Of a stretch of DNA of 64,000 nt, positions 27,562 through 37,749 are shown piece after piece. Origin of the DNA: Methanobrevibacter boviskoreani JH1 (GTDB lineage: Archaea > Methanobacteriota > Methanobacteria > Methanobacteriales > Methanobacteriaceae); contig NZ_BAGX02000020.1 of NCBI RefSeq assembly GCF_000320505.1, forward strand, positions 42,573 to 106,572, given 5' to 3'. A program made the position numbers and the translations under genes. The notes under the pieces were generated by a model that worked only from the letters and a program-made list of their open reading frames with translations, was not told where the DNA came from and did no database searches. Numbering within the stretch: position 1 is the stretch's first letter; each line of letters opens with the position of its first letter.

Positions 27562-28494
27562 CTATACTAATTTAGTATATGGGTGACCTTCAACAGGTTC
27601 AGTTCCAATTTCAGCAACTGCTTCAGCAATGAAACAATCTGCCATAGCAACAGCAGGGAATACTTTTTGACTGTTTTCAATAGGACCATATAAACAGAAG
27701 TCTCCACCAACCATTACTTGAATAATATCTGAACCAATATCACATACAGGCCATGCTTCTTTGTGTTCTTTTTTCCATCCTTTTAACCAATCCCAAGCGG
27801 AAGGTACATTGTGAATACCGGAACCTACAGGATAACCCCATTTGGATTTTTCTGCAAAGGTAGTTCTAGTAGCAGGACCTCCACCTTGACCTAAAGGAGT
27901 AACAGCTACATCCATGAAATATTTAGTAATTCCACAGTCTTCAGCCATTTCTAAAATACCTTGATCAATTACAGATCCACCATTTTCCCATATGTTTAAT
28001 TTACCTTGAACACCAGGTTCCATAGGGTTGAATCCTAAAATAATAGAAGCTTCAATGTCTGAATCTTTTACAGCTTGAATTTCATCAGCTTCACAAGACA
28101 TGTTTAAAGAGTTGTAAATTGCTCTGTCAGCAAGACCAGCTTCATCACAGTATTTAATACCTGCGATTTTAGCATCTGCACCGGTAGAATCTATAAGGAA
28201 AGGTTTATCGGAAATATCTCCTATAAACTCTAAGTAATTTACCATAGCTTCTGGTGTAGCACCGAAGTTTTGTATAATACAAGGGTTTCCGGTTACATCA
28301 GACATTTCTTCCATTTCTTTAACTAATCCTTCAGCAGCATCTTTATCAAAAATACCTGCTTTTTCATCTGAAATAATTTTGTGACCACCGTAGAAAATAG
28401 TACCACAAAGAACTGTTGGATATTCTCCAGGTTGTCCTCCACATTTGACTCCTGCAACATCTACGACGGTTTGTTCTTTATCAAATTTAAACAT
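27562..28494 (-). CDS. mtrH: Mtr subunit H, methyl-H4MPT methyltransferase
   Basis: Peripheral subunit that transfers the methyl group from methyl-tetrahydromethanopterin to the cob(I)amide on MtrA. Family match is clear from the start MFKFDKEQTVVDVAGVKCGGQPGEYPT, through PFLIDSTGADAKIAG, to VTPLGQGGGPATRTTFAEKSKWG. The frame extends to 28509, but GGAGG just upstream of the ATG at 28494 fixes that start, giving 310 residues. Last gene of mtrEDCBAFGH, 18 bases after mtrG, followed by a strong terminator. Confidence 0.95.
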   Translation of the reverse strand: MFKFDKEQTVVDVAGVKCGGQPGEYPTVLCGTIFYGGHKIISDEKAGIFDKDAAEGLVKEMEEMSDVTGNPCIIQNFGATPEAMVNYLEFIGDISDKPFLIDSTGADAKIAGIKYCDEAGLADRAIYNSLNMSCEADEIQAVKDSDIEASIILGFNPMEPGVQGKLNIWENGGSVIDQGILEMAEDCGITKYFMDVAVTPLGQGGGPATRTTFAEKSKWGYPVGSGIHNVPSAWDWLKGWKKEHKEAWPVCDIGSDIIQVMVGGDFCLYGPIENSQKVFPAVAMADCFIAEAVAEIGTEPVEGHPYTKLV

Positions 28495-28512
28495 TAATAA
28501 AACCTCCAATCT

Positions 28513-28764
28513 CTAAATTAAACCTGATATTAATGAGGTCATTAAAGATGCAAGATTGAATTTAATAAATACAACCATAACTGCAAGACCTATCATCATA
28601 CCATATAATATACCTAAATCTCTTCCTGTTTGTTGGCCTAAACGTTGAGAATATTCTCCTAAAGCAAATTCAACTTTTTCTTGAGCATCGTCTAATTTTA
28701 CCATTGCTTTATTAAATTCTTCTGAATCGACCATTACAGAAGGTGTTGTTTCTTTATCAGCCAT
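28513..28764 (-). CDS. mtrG: Mtr subunit G
   Basis: Small subunit of the sodium-pumping methyltransferase complex. 83 residues: a soluble helical N-terminal part ([35 protein letters not shown]) and one C-terminal membrane helix ([18 protein letters not shown]). Position between mtrF and mtrH and the motif match the family. Confidence 0.93.
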   Translation of the reverse strand: MADKETTPSVMVDSEEFNKAMVKLDDAQEKVEFALGEYSQRLGQQTGRDLGILYGMMIGLAVMVVFIKFNLASLMTSLISGLI

Positions 28765-28775
28765 ATTTTACACCT

Positions 28776-28982
28776 CTATAATCCACATAATTTTGCTATA
28801 TAAGGAAGGAGAATTAATAATACAAAAGCAATAGTAACTCCTATACCAATACCTTTAGTTCTAGTAAAAGATAAAGCAGCATAAACTCTTCCTTCCCTTC
28901 CGATAAGTTTTGATGAATATTCAATATCATCAGCTGTATTTTTAAGTCCACGGACATTTGGTTTGTTTGAAATTTGTACCAT
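28776..28982 (-). CDS. mtrF: Mtr subunit F
   Basis: 68-residue subunit with an N-terminal part (SNKPNVRGLKNTADDIEYSSKLIGREGRVYA) that resembles the region before the anchor of MtrA, and one membrane helix at the C-terminus (GVTIAFVLLILLPYIAKLCGL). Its place after mtrA is the Methanobacteriales order. A GGAGGT site precedes the start. Confidence 0.92.
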   Translation of the reverse strand: MVQISNKPNVRGLKNTADDIEYSSKLIGREGRVYAALSFTRTKGIGIGVTIAFVLLILLPYIAKLCGL

Positions 28983-28999
28983 AATAACTTACCTCCAGT

Positions 29000-29725
29000 T
29001 TAGAAGAATAAGAATAGACCCATAATTACAATCATAAATACAAGACCAATCATAATACCTTGTACTTTACCAGCATAATTACCAGTCATATTCTTTTGTA
29101 TAGCACCAATCATTTTGATTTCGGTGTCTATATCTCTAATTCGTGCTTCGAGTAATGCAGTCTCTCCAGAAACTACTCTTACTGCCTCTCCTTCATCTTC
29201 TTCTGCTTCTCCACCTTCGGAAACATCGATAACCATAGCTTCTTCTTCAATAGCACCAGGATCTTTTTCGATACATTCTTTGACCTTAGCAGTTATAGCA
29301 CCAACATCCTCGTTATCAATCATAGAGATAAGTTCAACTTGATTTTGGAATCTTTCTACAGCTTCTAAAGGAAGGTTATCTACAAAAGGAATTGCTCCAA
29401 TTGCACCATTAACTTTTTTCTTCTCAGGATCACATCCATTTGCATGTAATGCTTCAAAACATTGACCAGTAATATGTCCTTGTACCTCAGCACCACAAAC
29501 AATTAAGAATCTAATGTTAGGATTAGAAATTGTATTAGCAACTACTTTTTCTACACCAAGATTTTCTGTGTGACAGGTACCAGCAATAGCTGCACCAGCA
29601 CCAACAATATCTCCAGCAAGTTCTGAAGCTAAGGTAGTAGCAGCAACAGGGCTTTCCGGATCTCCTACTTCATATTCACCACTAATTAATGGCCATCCGT
29701 CTGCAGGTGATTTTTTATCTGCCAT
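29000..29725 (-). CDS. mtrA: Mtr subunit A, corrinoid-binding
   Basis: Carries the cobamide that alternates between Co(I) and methyl-Co(III) during methyl transfer to coenzyme M, coupled to sodium export. The lower axial ligand is His84 in AEVQGHITGQ, at the same position as in the Methanothermobacter protein. Residues 1-170 are the Rossmann-like corrinoid domain, followed by an acidic linker (GGEAEEDEGEAV) and a C-terminal membrane anchor (GIMIGLVFMIVIMGLFLFF). 241 residues. It starts directly after mtrB. Confidence 0.96.
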   Translation of the reverse strand: MADKKSPADGWPLISGEYEVGDPESPVAATTLASELAGDIVGAGAAIAGTCHTENLGVEKVVANTISNPNIRFLIVCGAEVQGHITGQCFEALHANGCDPEKKKVNGAIGAIPFVDNLPLEAVERFQNQVELISMIDNEDVGAITAKVKECIEKDPGAIEEEAMVIDVSEGGEAEEDEGEAVRVVSGETALLEARIRDIDTEIKMIGAIQKNMTGNYAGKVQGIMIGLVFMIVIMGLFLFF

Positions 29726-30052
29726 CTATAAAACCCCCAATTTAGTTAATACAGGAATCATAGCAATAATAATAAATACTGCTATTAAAAATCCATAAAC
29801 CATATTTGTTAAAGTACCTGCAATAACATAGTTTCCTTCCCTATTAGGATAGGAACCTTCAGGAGCAGTGGTAGGATCTAAAGAGTTAGATAATTCATCA
29901 GCAGCAGCGCAAACTTTGTCTATTTCTGCGTTAATATCGTCCATTGATAAAATAACTAAGTCTCCACCACCAGCACCTAAGACACCAGATATAGGATCTA
30001 AGTTAACATTCATTTCAGGTACTACTTGTATTAAAGGTAACATATCTGCCAT
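29726..30052 (-). CDS. mtrB: Mtr subunit B
   Basis: 108-residue subunit with a soluble N-terminal segment (MLPLIQVVPEMNVNLDPISGVLG) and a C-terminal membrane helix (LTNMVYGFLIAVFIIIAMIPVL). It starts 11 bases after mtrC and ends flush with mtrA, as in other Methanobacteriales. Confidence 0.93.
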   Translation of the reverse strand: MADMLPLIQVVPEMNVNLDPISGVLGAGGGDLVILSMDDINAEIDKVCAAADELSNSLDPTTAPEGSYPNREGNYVIAGTLTNMVYGFLIAVFIIIAMIPVLTKLGVL

Positions 30053-30063
30053 ATTTGTACCTC

Positions 30064-30855
30064 CTAATCTTCTGTTTTAGGCCATAATCCTGACCATTTG
30101 ACAGATGCAGCTGCTTCGTATGAAGCTTGAACAAAGCTTCTGAAAGCAATAATCCATCCGATTAATCCGACAACAACAACAAGTAACCAAGCAGAGTGAC
30201 CTAAAGGAATAGTACAGATACCAACAATAATCATTGATAAGAATGCTGTAGAAGCAGCACATTTAAGAGTTCTTACTTGATCTTCGTTAGGTCCTAAACA
30301 AGCGTTGTAAGGGTGTTGGATTGCCATAGTGTTTAAGATAAATAATAAAGCAATGAAACCAGTTGCAACTACATTATTTAAGATTGGGGTAAAATCAATA
30401 GAACCAGCAATAGCTGCAGAGAAAGCTACAACAGATAATGCAGCAGCACCAGCAAGTTCAGTAGTACATCTTTCTAATACAGGGATTTTCATACCGACAA
30501 TTTTTTTAGCAACAACAGCAATGATTAAACCAATAATACAACCAAATACTAAAGCTAAAACAGGTCCAGCAATAACAAGGTTGAATTGAGCACCAACAGC
30601 AAGTCCTGTTAAAGCAGCAACACAACCTGCACCTAAAGACATATATCCAATGGAAGGTACACCGGTACCTAAACCATAACTTGCAACTCTACGAATAGCA
30701 TCTGATCCCCATAAAATAGCACAAACTCCACCTAAGCATGCGAATAAAGGTCCAATGGTAGCATTAACAGTTGATAAATAAACTAAAATTAATCCACCAA
30801 TAACACCTAATATTAATAAATTTGTTGAACTAACAGCTTGTCCTTCGTCAGCCAT
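30064..30855 (-). CDS. mtrC: Mtr subunit C, membrane
   Basis: 263-residue integral membrane subunit of the MtrCDE core that forms the sodium path. Seven or more hydrophobic segments with Gly/Ala-rich packing (TGLAVGAQFNLVIAGPVLALVFGCIIGLIIAVVAKKIVG; NTMAIQHPYNACLGPNEDQVRTL). Abuts mtrD. Confidence 0.94.
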   Translation of the reverse strand: MADEGQAVSSTNLLILGVIGGLILVYLSTVNATIGPLFACLGGVCAILWGSDAIRRVASYGLGTGVPSIGYMSLGAGCVAALTGLAVGAQFNLVIAGPVLALVFGCIIGLIIAVVAKKIVGMKIPVLERCTTELAGAAALSVVAFSAAIAGSIDFTPILNNVVATGFIALLFILNTMAIQHPYNACLGPNEDQVRTLKCAASTAFLSMIIVGICTIPLGHSAWLLVVVVGLIGWIIAFRSFVQASYEAAASVKWSGLWPKTED

Positions 30856-31557
30856 TTAAATACCTCCAACAATAAGTGCAATAAAAATAGCAATTACTAA
30901 AGATGCGATAATACTAGCTAAAGCTCCGTTACCAATTCTTTTAAATTTAGGATCGTGGAAACCTTCAATAGTACCTCCAATATTGTATGAAGCAACTACA
31001 GAGTTTACAAAGAATAAACCAATTGAACAAATAGCAGCAACACCAATAATAACTGGCATATTACCAGCGAATAAGATAGAATTTTTAGCCATTTCTTGAA
31101 CAGCATAGAAAGCCATTCCTCCACCAATACCACCTAAAGCAGAACCGATGATACCACTAACAAAGGATACAGTAGGAACACCGTGACCTTCGGTACCAGG
31201 AGTTTTATAAGCAGCTTGTGGTAATCCAGTAATTGGATCTTTTTCAACTTTACCTGAACTTGGTACTACACCTACACCAAATACATAAATAAAGTTACCA
31301 AAGAGCATAGTAATACCCATCATCATCATAGAACCAATAGCACCTGCAAGAAGAATTAATCCAAGACCAGCACCTTCTAATGAAGCTGCAGTGATTAATC
31401 CAGTCATTCCTGCACCAGCTGCTAACATAGCAGTACCAGTACCTACACCAGTAGCGGTAGACATAGCTGCAGGAGCTCCACCTACAGGAATAAAGTGTAC
31501 ACCAGCACCCATACAGACACCAGCAATGATAATTAATAACATCATAATTAAATCCAT
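30856..31557 (-). CDS. mtrD: Mtr subunit D, membrane
   Basis: 233-residue membrane subunit with about six helices and the family segments [21 protein letters not shown] and [23 protein letters not shown]. Part of the MtrCDE sodium-translocating core. It starts 12 bases after mtrE with a GGAGG site. Confidence 0.94.
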   Translation of the reverse strand: MDLIMMLLIIIAGVCMGAGVHFIPVGGAPAAMSTATGVGTGTAMLAAGAGMTGLITAASLEGAGLGLILLAGAIGSMMMMGITMLFGNFIYVFGVGVVPSSGKVEKDPITGLPQAAYKTPGTEGHGVPTVSFVSGIIGSALGGIGGGMAFYAVQEMAKNSILFAGNMPVIIGVAAICSIGLFFVNSVVASYNIGGTIEGFHDPKFKRIGNGALASIIASLVIAIFIALIVGGI

Positions 31558-31569
31558 TGTAAAACCTCC

Positions 31570-32451
31570 TTATTCCTCTTCATATGGACCAAATTTATTT
31601 CTAGCATAGGTTTCAACTTTGTAATTTAAGTAAATTAAAAGTAAAACAATAATAATACCAGCAATTTGTCCACCAATAGTTCCGAAAACAATAGTAATCC
31701 AGAAGCTTAAAAATACGATTAAACCGAAACATAATCCAGTAATAGGTCCACCAAATCTAGAACAGAAACCTACTACATCAATAGAGTTTTTAGCTCCGAT
31801 AGCTTCTTTAGTTACAATATCCCCTTGAATAGCTACAGGAGTACCAGCACCGTAAGCGAATTTTTGGTATTCACTTTCGGATCCATAGTATACATCACCA
31901 GTAGATGATCCGATAGCACCAATAGTTATACCCCAAAGTACAGCTAAGATTGGTAATGGGAATATGTGTAAAGCACTTCCATTAATAGGAATAATCATTA
32001 AATAAGACATACCAACAATACAAAAAGTAGCAATAAATCCATGACCAGCAATTGGTCCTAAACATTCAGTCAATACATCCATAAACAATGGTTGTCCAAA
32101 TTGAGATTGACCTACAATACGTCCCATATGAGAAGTTACTGTATAAATAGAATGAACGAAAGCACCAACAACTGCACCTAATGCAATTGCTACAATAGGC
32201 ATTACGTTTAAGTATGACATAAATACAAATGCAACAGCACCAGCAACACCACACCATACACCGTATGCTACAGGTTCACCGGAAGTTGCCTTATTTATAA
32301 TTCTATGTAAATGTCCCATTTGAGGAGCTAACTGAACTTGTGAGTTAGGGTTACTTTGTGAACCTACATCAGATTCTAAATCTTCTGCAGCTCCACCGAT
32401 AGTTGCAGCAGCACCCATCAATGCGACAACACCTAAAGTTATAGGGTCCAT
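31570..32451 (-). CDS. mtrE: Mtr subunit E, membrane
   Basis: First gene of mtrEDCBAFGH. 293-residue membrane subunit; recognised by MDPITLGVVALMGAAATIGGAAEDLESDVGSQSNPNSQ and the loop GDVYYGSESEYQKFAYGAGTPVA. MtrE is held to take part in sodium passage with C and D. Strong GGAGG ribosome-binding site. The leader upstream is long, with a box A candidate near 32659-32668, between this gene and the mcrA terminator. Confidence 0.95.
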   Translation of the reverse strand: MDPITLGVVALMGAAATIGGAAEDLESDVGSQSNPNSQVQLAPQMGHLHRIINKATSGEPVAYGVWCGVAGAVAFVFMSYLNVMPIVAIALGAVVGAFVHSIYTVTSHMGRIVGQSQFGQPLFMDVLTECLGPIAGHGFIATFCIVGMSYLMIIPINGSALHIFPLPILAVLWGITIGAIGSSTGDVYYGSESEYQKFAYGAGTPVAIQGDIVTKEAIGAKNSIDVVGFCSRFGGPITGLCFGLIVFLSFWITIVFGTIGGQIAGIIIVLLLIYLNYKVETYARNKFGPYEEE

Positions 32452-32572
32452 AAATTTTTTCCTCCTTAGTTTTTATTAAATTAATAATTTAATAAACGTG
32501 AAATGTAGATTTTTTATTTAAATTGTCAAATCAAACAATTAAAATTTATTTCTGATAATAAATTTTACTTAT

Positions 32573-32668
32573 AATATTAATCCAAATATTAATCTCTTCA
32601 TTTATTTGATACATCAGTAAAACTAAAAAACCAATGTATTAATAATAATATTTTAACTTTTATATAAA
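32573..32668 (-). promoter_or_regulatory. mtr operon promoter candidate with repeat in leader
   Basis: A TATA-type box lies at 32659-32668 on the minus strand. Downstream in the leader is a 10-base direct repeat, AATATTAATC on the plus strand, at 32573-32582 and 32585-32594 (12-base period), placed about 45-65 bases after the expected start. Function unknown; in such AT-rich sequence part of this may be chance. Confidence 0.35.
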
Positions 32669-32710
32669 AACTTTTCTAAATTCCTTCACAGAATAAAAAA
32701 AATTAAAAAG

Positions 32711-32738
32711 AAAAAAATAGGTGTTAATACACCTATTT
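32711..32738 (-). terminator. Terminator of the mcr operon
   Basis: Perfect 10-bp stem (AAATAGGTGT 32715-32724 and ACACCTATTT 32729-32738) with a four-base loop, followed by seven T on the minus strand. The mcrA stop codon TAG (32733-32735) lies within the stem. Confidence 0.7.
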
Positions 32739-34388
32739 AGCTGGAATGATTAAAGATCTTTCACCAGCAGGTGAGAATTCTCTTAAAGCACCTTTAGCAA
32801 TTTCAGCACGTGGTTGAGTGAAGTCGAAGCATAAGTTCTTATCAGCAAATGCAATTTTAATTAATGGGTTAAATGAAAATGCATCTTTACGTGCAGCGTG
32901 AGGAGCTTGTGCAATACCTGCGTATTCACCTTGGTGACCTACGTTCATTGCATAGTTAGGATAGTTAGGACCTCTCATTTCAAGTGGTAAACCTTCATCG
33001 TTTCTTATAGAGAATACGTTAGCAGCACCACATTGATCTTGTAAATCGTAACCATAGAATCCTAATCTGGAGTGTTGTTCTTTGTGTAAGTATTGTGATA
33101 AGTACCATGCACTTAAACCAGTTTGAGAGTTACCAGTTGCAAATGCAGTACAACAACCGGAAGCAGCTGCAGTAACAGCAGCTCTTTGAGATCCACCGAA
33201 TTGGGTTTCAAGTAAAGCTGGGTATTCATCATATTGTTCTAATGCATAGAAGGTTACTTCAGAACCTACATCAAGAACAGTATCCATGTTGTTAGGAGCT
33301 TCGGTTAATCCGCCATATTTATCCTCTACGTAATCTTTACCATAGTAAGTAAAGTCATCAAGAATGTTATCAGTATATGCTGCAGTAGCATATTGAGTGA
33401 ATCCTACACCACCAGACATGTATGAACCTAACCAGATTTGATCGTATAATGCAGCACCAGCAGCTACAACATCTAATGTTACTTTTACTGGATCATCTAC
33501 ATTAACTCTGGAAGATTGTACAATATCAGCTATGTAACCGAATGGTACACCACCAGGTTCGTTAGCTGCTCTTGCTCTTCTTTGTGGTAATGGAGCACCC
33601 ATTTGAATAACTTCTGCGTGTTTTGTAGCGAATGCGAAATCACCAGTTGCACCTTCACCAGCACATTGGTTGTATGCGGAAATCATTGACATACCAATTT
33701 GCATAGCAGACCATCTTGAGGTAGTACCTCCATCACAAACTCTTCCTACTAAAGAAGGAACTCTGACAACTTGCCAGATTTTATCACCAACTTCAGCTTT
33801 AAGTTGAGCAGCTTGGTCATCAGGGAATTCTTTGTTAATATCTAAAACATAACATTGATCGATTTCATCTGCTAACTCATCGTCACCAGTGAAAATTTTA
33901 ACATAACTGTCTGATACTAAGTATGGGTTAGTTTCTACCATGTGTTCTTGTACAACTGCTGCACCAGGCATTGCGTGGTTTACAGTTTCTAAGTAATTGG
34001 TAATGGTTTCAGGAGTTACTTCCATACCTAATCTTCTTTGAAGTACGTTATGAGCAGTGTTTAATCCTACAAGTACAGTTCTCCTAATATCATCCCATAA
34101 TTGTTGGATAGCTGCATTGTTAATAAAGTGTAAATCATCTCCTTCTACAAAGGTATCGGTAGTAGATAATTGGTAAGGCATTAAAGTTCTTTGACCTAAT
34201 GGACTTCCAATATCTGGGTTGTACATAGGAATACCCCTTTCTTCAGCTATTTCTTTACCAGCTTCGTAAAATTGGGTTTTCCTTTCTGATTGTTTCCATC
34301 CACCTAAATTGTAGAAAGTAGTGGTTTTATCTTCTGGAGATTCTTTAAATTTTTTATTTAATGCTTCATAAAATTTCTTATCAGCCAT
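32733..34388 (-). CDS. mcrA: Methyl-coenzyme M reductase I alpha subunit
   Basis: Catalytic subunit of MCR, which makes methane and the CoM-S-S-CoB disulfide using nickel factor F430. Key residues visible: Gln147 (nickel axial ligand), His257 (methylated), Arg271 (substrate of Mmp10), Gln401 (methylated), Gly446 (thioglycine, in [11 protein letters not shown]), Asp451 and Cys453; from Gln401 onward numbering runs one ahead of the Methanothermobacter enzyme. 551 residues. Type I rather than MrtA is inferred from mcrC in the operon. Fourteen bases after mcrG, strong terminator overlapping the stop. Confidence 0.98.
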   Translation of the reverse strand: MADKKFYEALNKKFKESPEDKTTTFYNLGGWKQSERKTQFYEAGKEIAEERGIPMYNPDIGSPLGQRTLMPYQLSTTDTFVEGDDLHFINNAAIQQLWDDIRRTVLVGLNTAHNVLQRRLGMEVTPETITNYLETVNHAMPGAAVVQEHMVETNPYLVSDSYVKIFTGDDELADEIDQCYVLDINKEFPDDQAAQLKAEVGDKIWQVVRVPSLVGRVCDGGTTSRWSAMQIGMSMISAYNQCAGEGATGDFAFATKHAEVIQMGAPLPQRRARAANEPGGVPFGYIADIVQSSRVNVDDPVKVTLDVVAAGAALYDQIWLGSYMSGGVGFTQYATAAYTDNILDDFTYYGKDYVEDKYGGLTEAPNNMDTVLDVGSEVTFYALEQYDEYPALLETQFGGSQRAAVTAAASGCCTAFATGNSQTGLSAWYLSQYLHKEQHSRLGFYGYDLQDQCGAANVFSIRNDEGLPLEMRGPNYPNYAMNVGHQGEYAGIAQAPHAARKDAFSFNPLIKIAFADKNLCFDFTQPRAEIAKGALREFSPAGERSLIIPAK

Positions 34389-34402
34389 AATAATAACCTC
34401 CC

Positions 34403-35152
34403 CTATTCAGGGTTATATCCTCCTTGAGTTCTTGTAAGGTGGATTTTATGTAATACTTCTACAGCGTCTTTGTCATCTCTGTATTTGTCACCATCTACTC
34501 TGTAAATAGTAGAGATAGATTTTAATTTGTCTTCATCTAAAGGTTCACCAATATCAATTGGTTCATCTAAAGGAATAGCAATTTGGTTTTTAACCATTTC
34601 GATATGTCCAGTTTCTTTGTTTTTAAGTTGTCTTCTTAACATATCAAACATGATACCGTCTTCATCTAATCTTAAAGAGTGACCGTGTACAGATTTACCT
34701 CTAATTCCAGTTCTTGCTGGGTCAAAGTATTCAGTTTCTAATAATTCTTTAGAAAGTTTTTCTAAATCTCTTTCCCTTGCTTCAATAACTTGTCTTCCTG
34801 ATAAAGTACCAGTATCAATTCCTCTGTATCTGTTCATGTAAGATCTTGCTCTTACATAAGGTTGAGCTGGAGCAAAGTACATGGAATCAGCAAATTGAAT
34901 ATATCTTACTCTGTCTCCTGCTTTTGCACCGTCAATAGGTGTAACAAGTTCTCTTACAATGTCATCAGGCTCATCCATTTCATCTAAAGGAGGGTGAACA
35001 TGTTTATATTCTTCACCTGGAGCTCTGTGACCTAATATTTTTACTACATCTTCGTCTGAAATTTCTCGTAATTTTTCTAACTTTTGTTCTGGGTCAGCAA
35101 AATGTCTTCTGTTTTCAGAAACTTGAGATGTTCCTGGATAATATTGTGCCAT
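34403..35152 (-). CDS. mcrG: Methyl-coenzyme M reductase I gamma subunit
   Basis: Gamma subunit of the (alpha beta gamma)2 MCR; helps form the F430 and substrate channels. Family match throughout ([16 protein letters not shown] at the start; [29 protein letters not shown]). I take the ATG at 35152, giving the usual 249 residues; an ATG two codons earlier (35158) overlaps the mcrC stop and is possible, since AGGAG lies upstream of both. Confidence 0.96.
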   Translation of the reverse strand: MAQYYPGTSQVSENRRHFADPEQKLEKLREISDEDVVKILGHRAPGEEYKHVHPPLDEMDEPDDIVRELVTPIDGAKAGDRVRYIQFADSMYFAPAQPYVRARSYMNRYRGIDTGTLSGRQVIEARERDLEKLSKELLETEYFDPARTGIRGKSVHGHSLRLDEDGIMFDMLRRQLKNKETGHIEMVKNQIAIPLDEPIDIGEPLDEDKLKSISTIYRVDGDKYRDDKDAVEVLHKIHLTRTQGGYNPE

Positions 35153-35154
35153 AA

Positions 35155-35751
35155 TCATGCATCTCCTAATGCTAATTTAACTTTTCTAATAATTTCGTCT
35201 AATTGTTCTTGAGAAACTGTTTGTCCTCTAATAACACCACTAATTATATTAATAATGGTTCCTTTTGTTTTAGCTTCATCGGGCATAACCTTAGAAGTTT
35301 TAACCCCAATCTTTGCAAAATCCTCGAAATCAACAGGATATTCACAAATAATCACACAAGGTTTATTAACATTTCTTAATATTAATCTTGCTTTGTAAAT
35401 AATATGGTTTCTAACACCACCTAAGTGAATAACTAATAACTTATATTGTTTTAATTGTTCAATCTCATCAGGAGTTAAACCAAATAAACTTGAAGCACCT
35501 GCACCTGGTGCATCTCCTGGAAGACCAGCACCACCATTCAATACCATAGTACTTGTAAGTAAATTAGCTTCACGTAAAGCAAATGTAATCTCGCATACAG
35601 GTTTAGTAATATGTCTTTTACCTGGAGACATAGCTACTGCTATTACATCACTTCCACATTTAGCGAAAGTACCTCTTTGAGCAATACCTCCTCCTTCACC
35701 AAGACCCATAGTTTCTCGGCAATCAACTACATGAGTTGTTCTTCCTATCAT
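35155..35751 (-). CDS. mcrC: McrC, MCR activation protein
   Basis: Not part of the final enzyme; McrC was found in the ATP-dependent complex that reduces F430 to the active Ni(I) state together with Mmp7, Mmp17 and Mmp3. 198 residues; conserved parts include [32 protein letters not shown] and [20 protein letters not shown]. Its presence marks this as the mcr rather than mrt operon. It lies between mcrD and mcrG, touching the latter. Confidence 0.94.
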   Translation of the reverse strand: MIGRTTHVVDCRETMGLGEGGGIAQRGTFAKCGSDVIAVAMSPGKRHITKPVCEITFALREANLLTSTMVLNGGAGLPGDAPGAGASSLFGLTPDEIEQLKQYKLLVIHLGGVRNHIIYKARLILRNVNKPCVIICEYPVDFEDFAKIGVKTSKVMPDEAKTKGTIINIISGVIRGQTVSQEQLDEIIRKVKLALGDA

Positions 35752-35756
35752 ATTAC

Positions 35757-36212
35757 CTATTCCATATCATCATTAATAAAATTAAGATCATCTGCCATTT
35801 GTCTTCTAGCATCAGTCATACCAATTAACTCATCTGGAAGATTATCATCAGGACCATATTTAATAGCATCGGACACGGTCCTTTGCTTTCTAATATATTC
35901 ACTTCTACTTGTGTTAATATCATATCCAAAAGGAAGATATTCACTGCAAATCTTATCAATTTCATTGATTGCAGACTCGGAAGTTAACTCAACCAATATA
36001 CGACCTGTTTTAACTTTAAGGGTTATAGGTTGACCTTTAACAACTATTTCTCTTCTCTCCTTATATTGAGGAAGAAGATCAGGATCATCTGGGGGGAGTC
36101 TAGGTCCATGAATAATTGTCCTATTTACATCCTCTAAACTTTCAATATCATTTAAGATTTTCTCGGTTGTATCAGGACCAAGCATTCTATGTGGAAAAAT
36201 TTCAATATCCAT
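35757..36212 (-). CDS. mcrD: McrD, operon protein of MCR assembly
   Basis: Small protein that binds immature MCR and probably acts as a chaperone in assembly or F430 delivery. 151 residues: [23 protein letters not shown] at the start, [10 protein letters not shown] and the [17 protein letters not shown] strand match the family. It starts 54 bases after mcrB and ends five bases before mcrC. Confidence 0.94.
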   Translation of the reverse strand: MDIEIFPHRMLGPDTTEKILNDIESLEDVNRTIIHGPRLPPDDPDLLPQYKERREIVVKGQPITLKVKTGRILVELTSESAINEIDKICSEYLPFGYDINTSRSEYIRKQRTVSDAIKYGPDDNLPDELIGMTDARRQMADDLNFINDDME

Positions 36213-36266
36213 TATATCAACCCCGTTATTAGACTTATTATTAAAAAATAATTAGTTTTTATAAAT

Positions 36267-37598
36267 TTATATGTCTCCTTTTATGTCTGAAGCTGCTTCA
36301 GCAACATATTTGAGAGGTTCTCTGAATTCATCAATACTACTGTATACTTCTTTAATTAATCCAGAAGTTGCTTCTGGAGAGAATAATTGAGTACCAGCAT
36401 CTAAAGACATACCTGCAGCTACACAAGGAATAGTGTAACCTTTACTGTGTCTAGTTACAACGTGGTTTCCGTTGAATAAACCAGGACCTCCTCCACCATA
36501 GATAGAGTGACTGAAGAAACTGAATCCTACAGCTACACCTTCACCTCTACCAAAGTCGAGACCAGGTAAACCAGTTGCAAATTCAATTGAATCGTTGAAG
36601 TATAAAAGTGTGGATGGAATACCTTGAGCAGCACGAGCAGCACCAACGTTTACCATAGTTGCAGCAACAGAACCTGCAGCTACATATGCGTTCCATTTTG
36701 CGAAATCGTCGGTTTGGTATAAATTAAATCCATGTAAATCTTTTTCAACAGAAATTACATTATCATCAACTGCTTTTTGAATAGTATCATTCATAATGTC
36801 ACCAACGGAAGAATCAGTAGCATTATCTTGTACTAAACTTAAGACCATGTTATCAGCATTCATACCTTGGTAAGCTAAACCTAATAAGTGAGTTCTTTCG
36901 AATGCACCAATTGCATCTCCCATTTCAAACATAGCAGTTTGTTCTAAGATACTAGCTAAAGCAGTAGCTTGGAAACTGTTTTTAAGGGTAGTTGCAACCA
37001 TATCGTTAGCTTTAATGTTCCTGAATGAGTAACCAGGACCTTCTAATTTTTGAGGTACATCTAACATAGTTTTAATATTAGATCCGTCATAACTTACGGT
37101 TTGAGGATACATACCTAAGATAGCAGCTTTAACCATGTTAGCATCATACATACTTACATCACATGTTTCAACAATAGCTTGGGTTAATGCAGTAGAAGTT
37201 GCTAAGGTTGCAACAGAGTATTCTGCAGCTACATCAATTCTTCTTGTAGGTACTTGTACTAAAAGTCTTTTACCTCCGGAAAGAGGTTCAACTACAGTAT
37301 CATCATCTTCAGTTACTTGAATCATTTTTTTTACAGAAGCTGCAATCGCATCTACATTTGCTACAATATCAAGATCTAATTCTCTTCCTAATATTTTAGA
37401 AGCTTTTGTTCCAACAGCAGCATTACGTAATGAATTTTCAATACCTTCTAAGTTTACAGCAACGGTTCTTTTAATACCAGCAGTAATTTCTTTAATAGCT
37501 GGATTACGTACTGGACTTAGAGCTTCAATAGGTACATCACTATCAATTAATGTACCTCTATCGTCGTATAAATCGACTTTATCATCAAACTTCGCCAA
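36267..37598 (-). CDS. mcrB: Methyl-coenzyme M reductase I beta subunit
   Basis: Beta subunit, which contributes to the coenzyme B channel and active site. 443 residues; recognised by [61 protein letters not shown] and the C-terminal [30 protein letters not shown]. First gene of mcrBDCGA, with a strong AGGAGGG ribosome-binding site and a leader of about 120 bases downstream of the box A at 37741-37749. Confidence 0.97.
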   Translation of the reverse strand: MAKFDDKVDLYDDRGTLIDSDVPIEALSPVRNPAIKEITAGIKRTVAVNLEGIENSLRNAAVGTKASKILGRELDLDIVANVDAIAASVKKMIQVTEDDDTVVEPLSGGKRLLVQVPTRRIDVAAEYSVATLATSTALTQAIVETCDVSMYDANMVKAAILGMYPQTVSYDGSNIKTMLDVPQKLEGPGYSFRNIKANDMVATTLKNSFQATALASILEQTAMFEMGDAIGAFERTHLLGLAYQGMNADNMVLSLVQDNATDSSVGDIMNDTIQKAVDDNVISVEKDLHGFNLYQTDDFAKWNAYVAAGSVAATMVNVGAARAAQGIPSTLLYFNDSIEFATGLPGLDFGRGEGVAVGFSFFSHSIYGGGGPGLFNGNHVVTRHSKGYTIPCVAAGMSLDAGTQLFSPEATSGLIKEVYSSIDEFREPLKYVAEAASDIKGDI

Positions 37599-37694
37599 TT
37601 TTTTCCCTCCTAAATAAATAGAGTTACAAATATACCACTTAACATAAACTTTAATTTTTGTTTGATTATGTCAAGTTAGCTACAAAGCAAGTAT

Positions 37695-37741
37695 TTTGCA
37701 TAGAAGCATATGGTATACAAATTTTAATATCTTAAAGATAT
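37695..37741. promoter_or_regulatory. Inverted repeats at the mcr start site
   Basis: Two inverted repeats. TTTGCATA (37695-37702) and TATACAAA (37714-37721) pair with one mismatch and enclose CATATG; they lie at the expected transcription start. ATATCTT and AAGATAT (37727-37733, 37735-37741) are perfect around one base and touch the box A on its downstream side. Possible regulator sites controlling mcr. Confidence 0.45.
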
Positions 37742-37749
37742 AATATAAA
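37741..37749 (-). promoter_or_regulatory. Box A of the mcr operon promoter
   Basis: TTTATATTA on the minus strand, identical to the mvh box A. Expected transcription start near 37715-37720, leaving a leader of roughly 120 bases before mcrB. Confidence 0.6.

Noticed and set aside
32733-37598. Possibility that the operon is mrt (MCR II)
   Set aside because: mrt operons lack the C gene; mcrC is present and mtr follows, which is the mcr arrangement.
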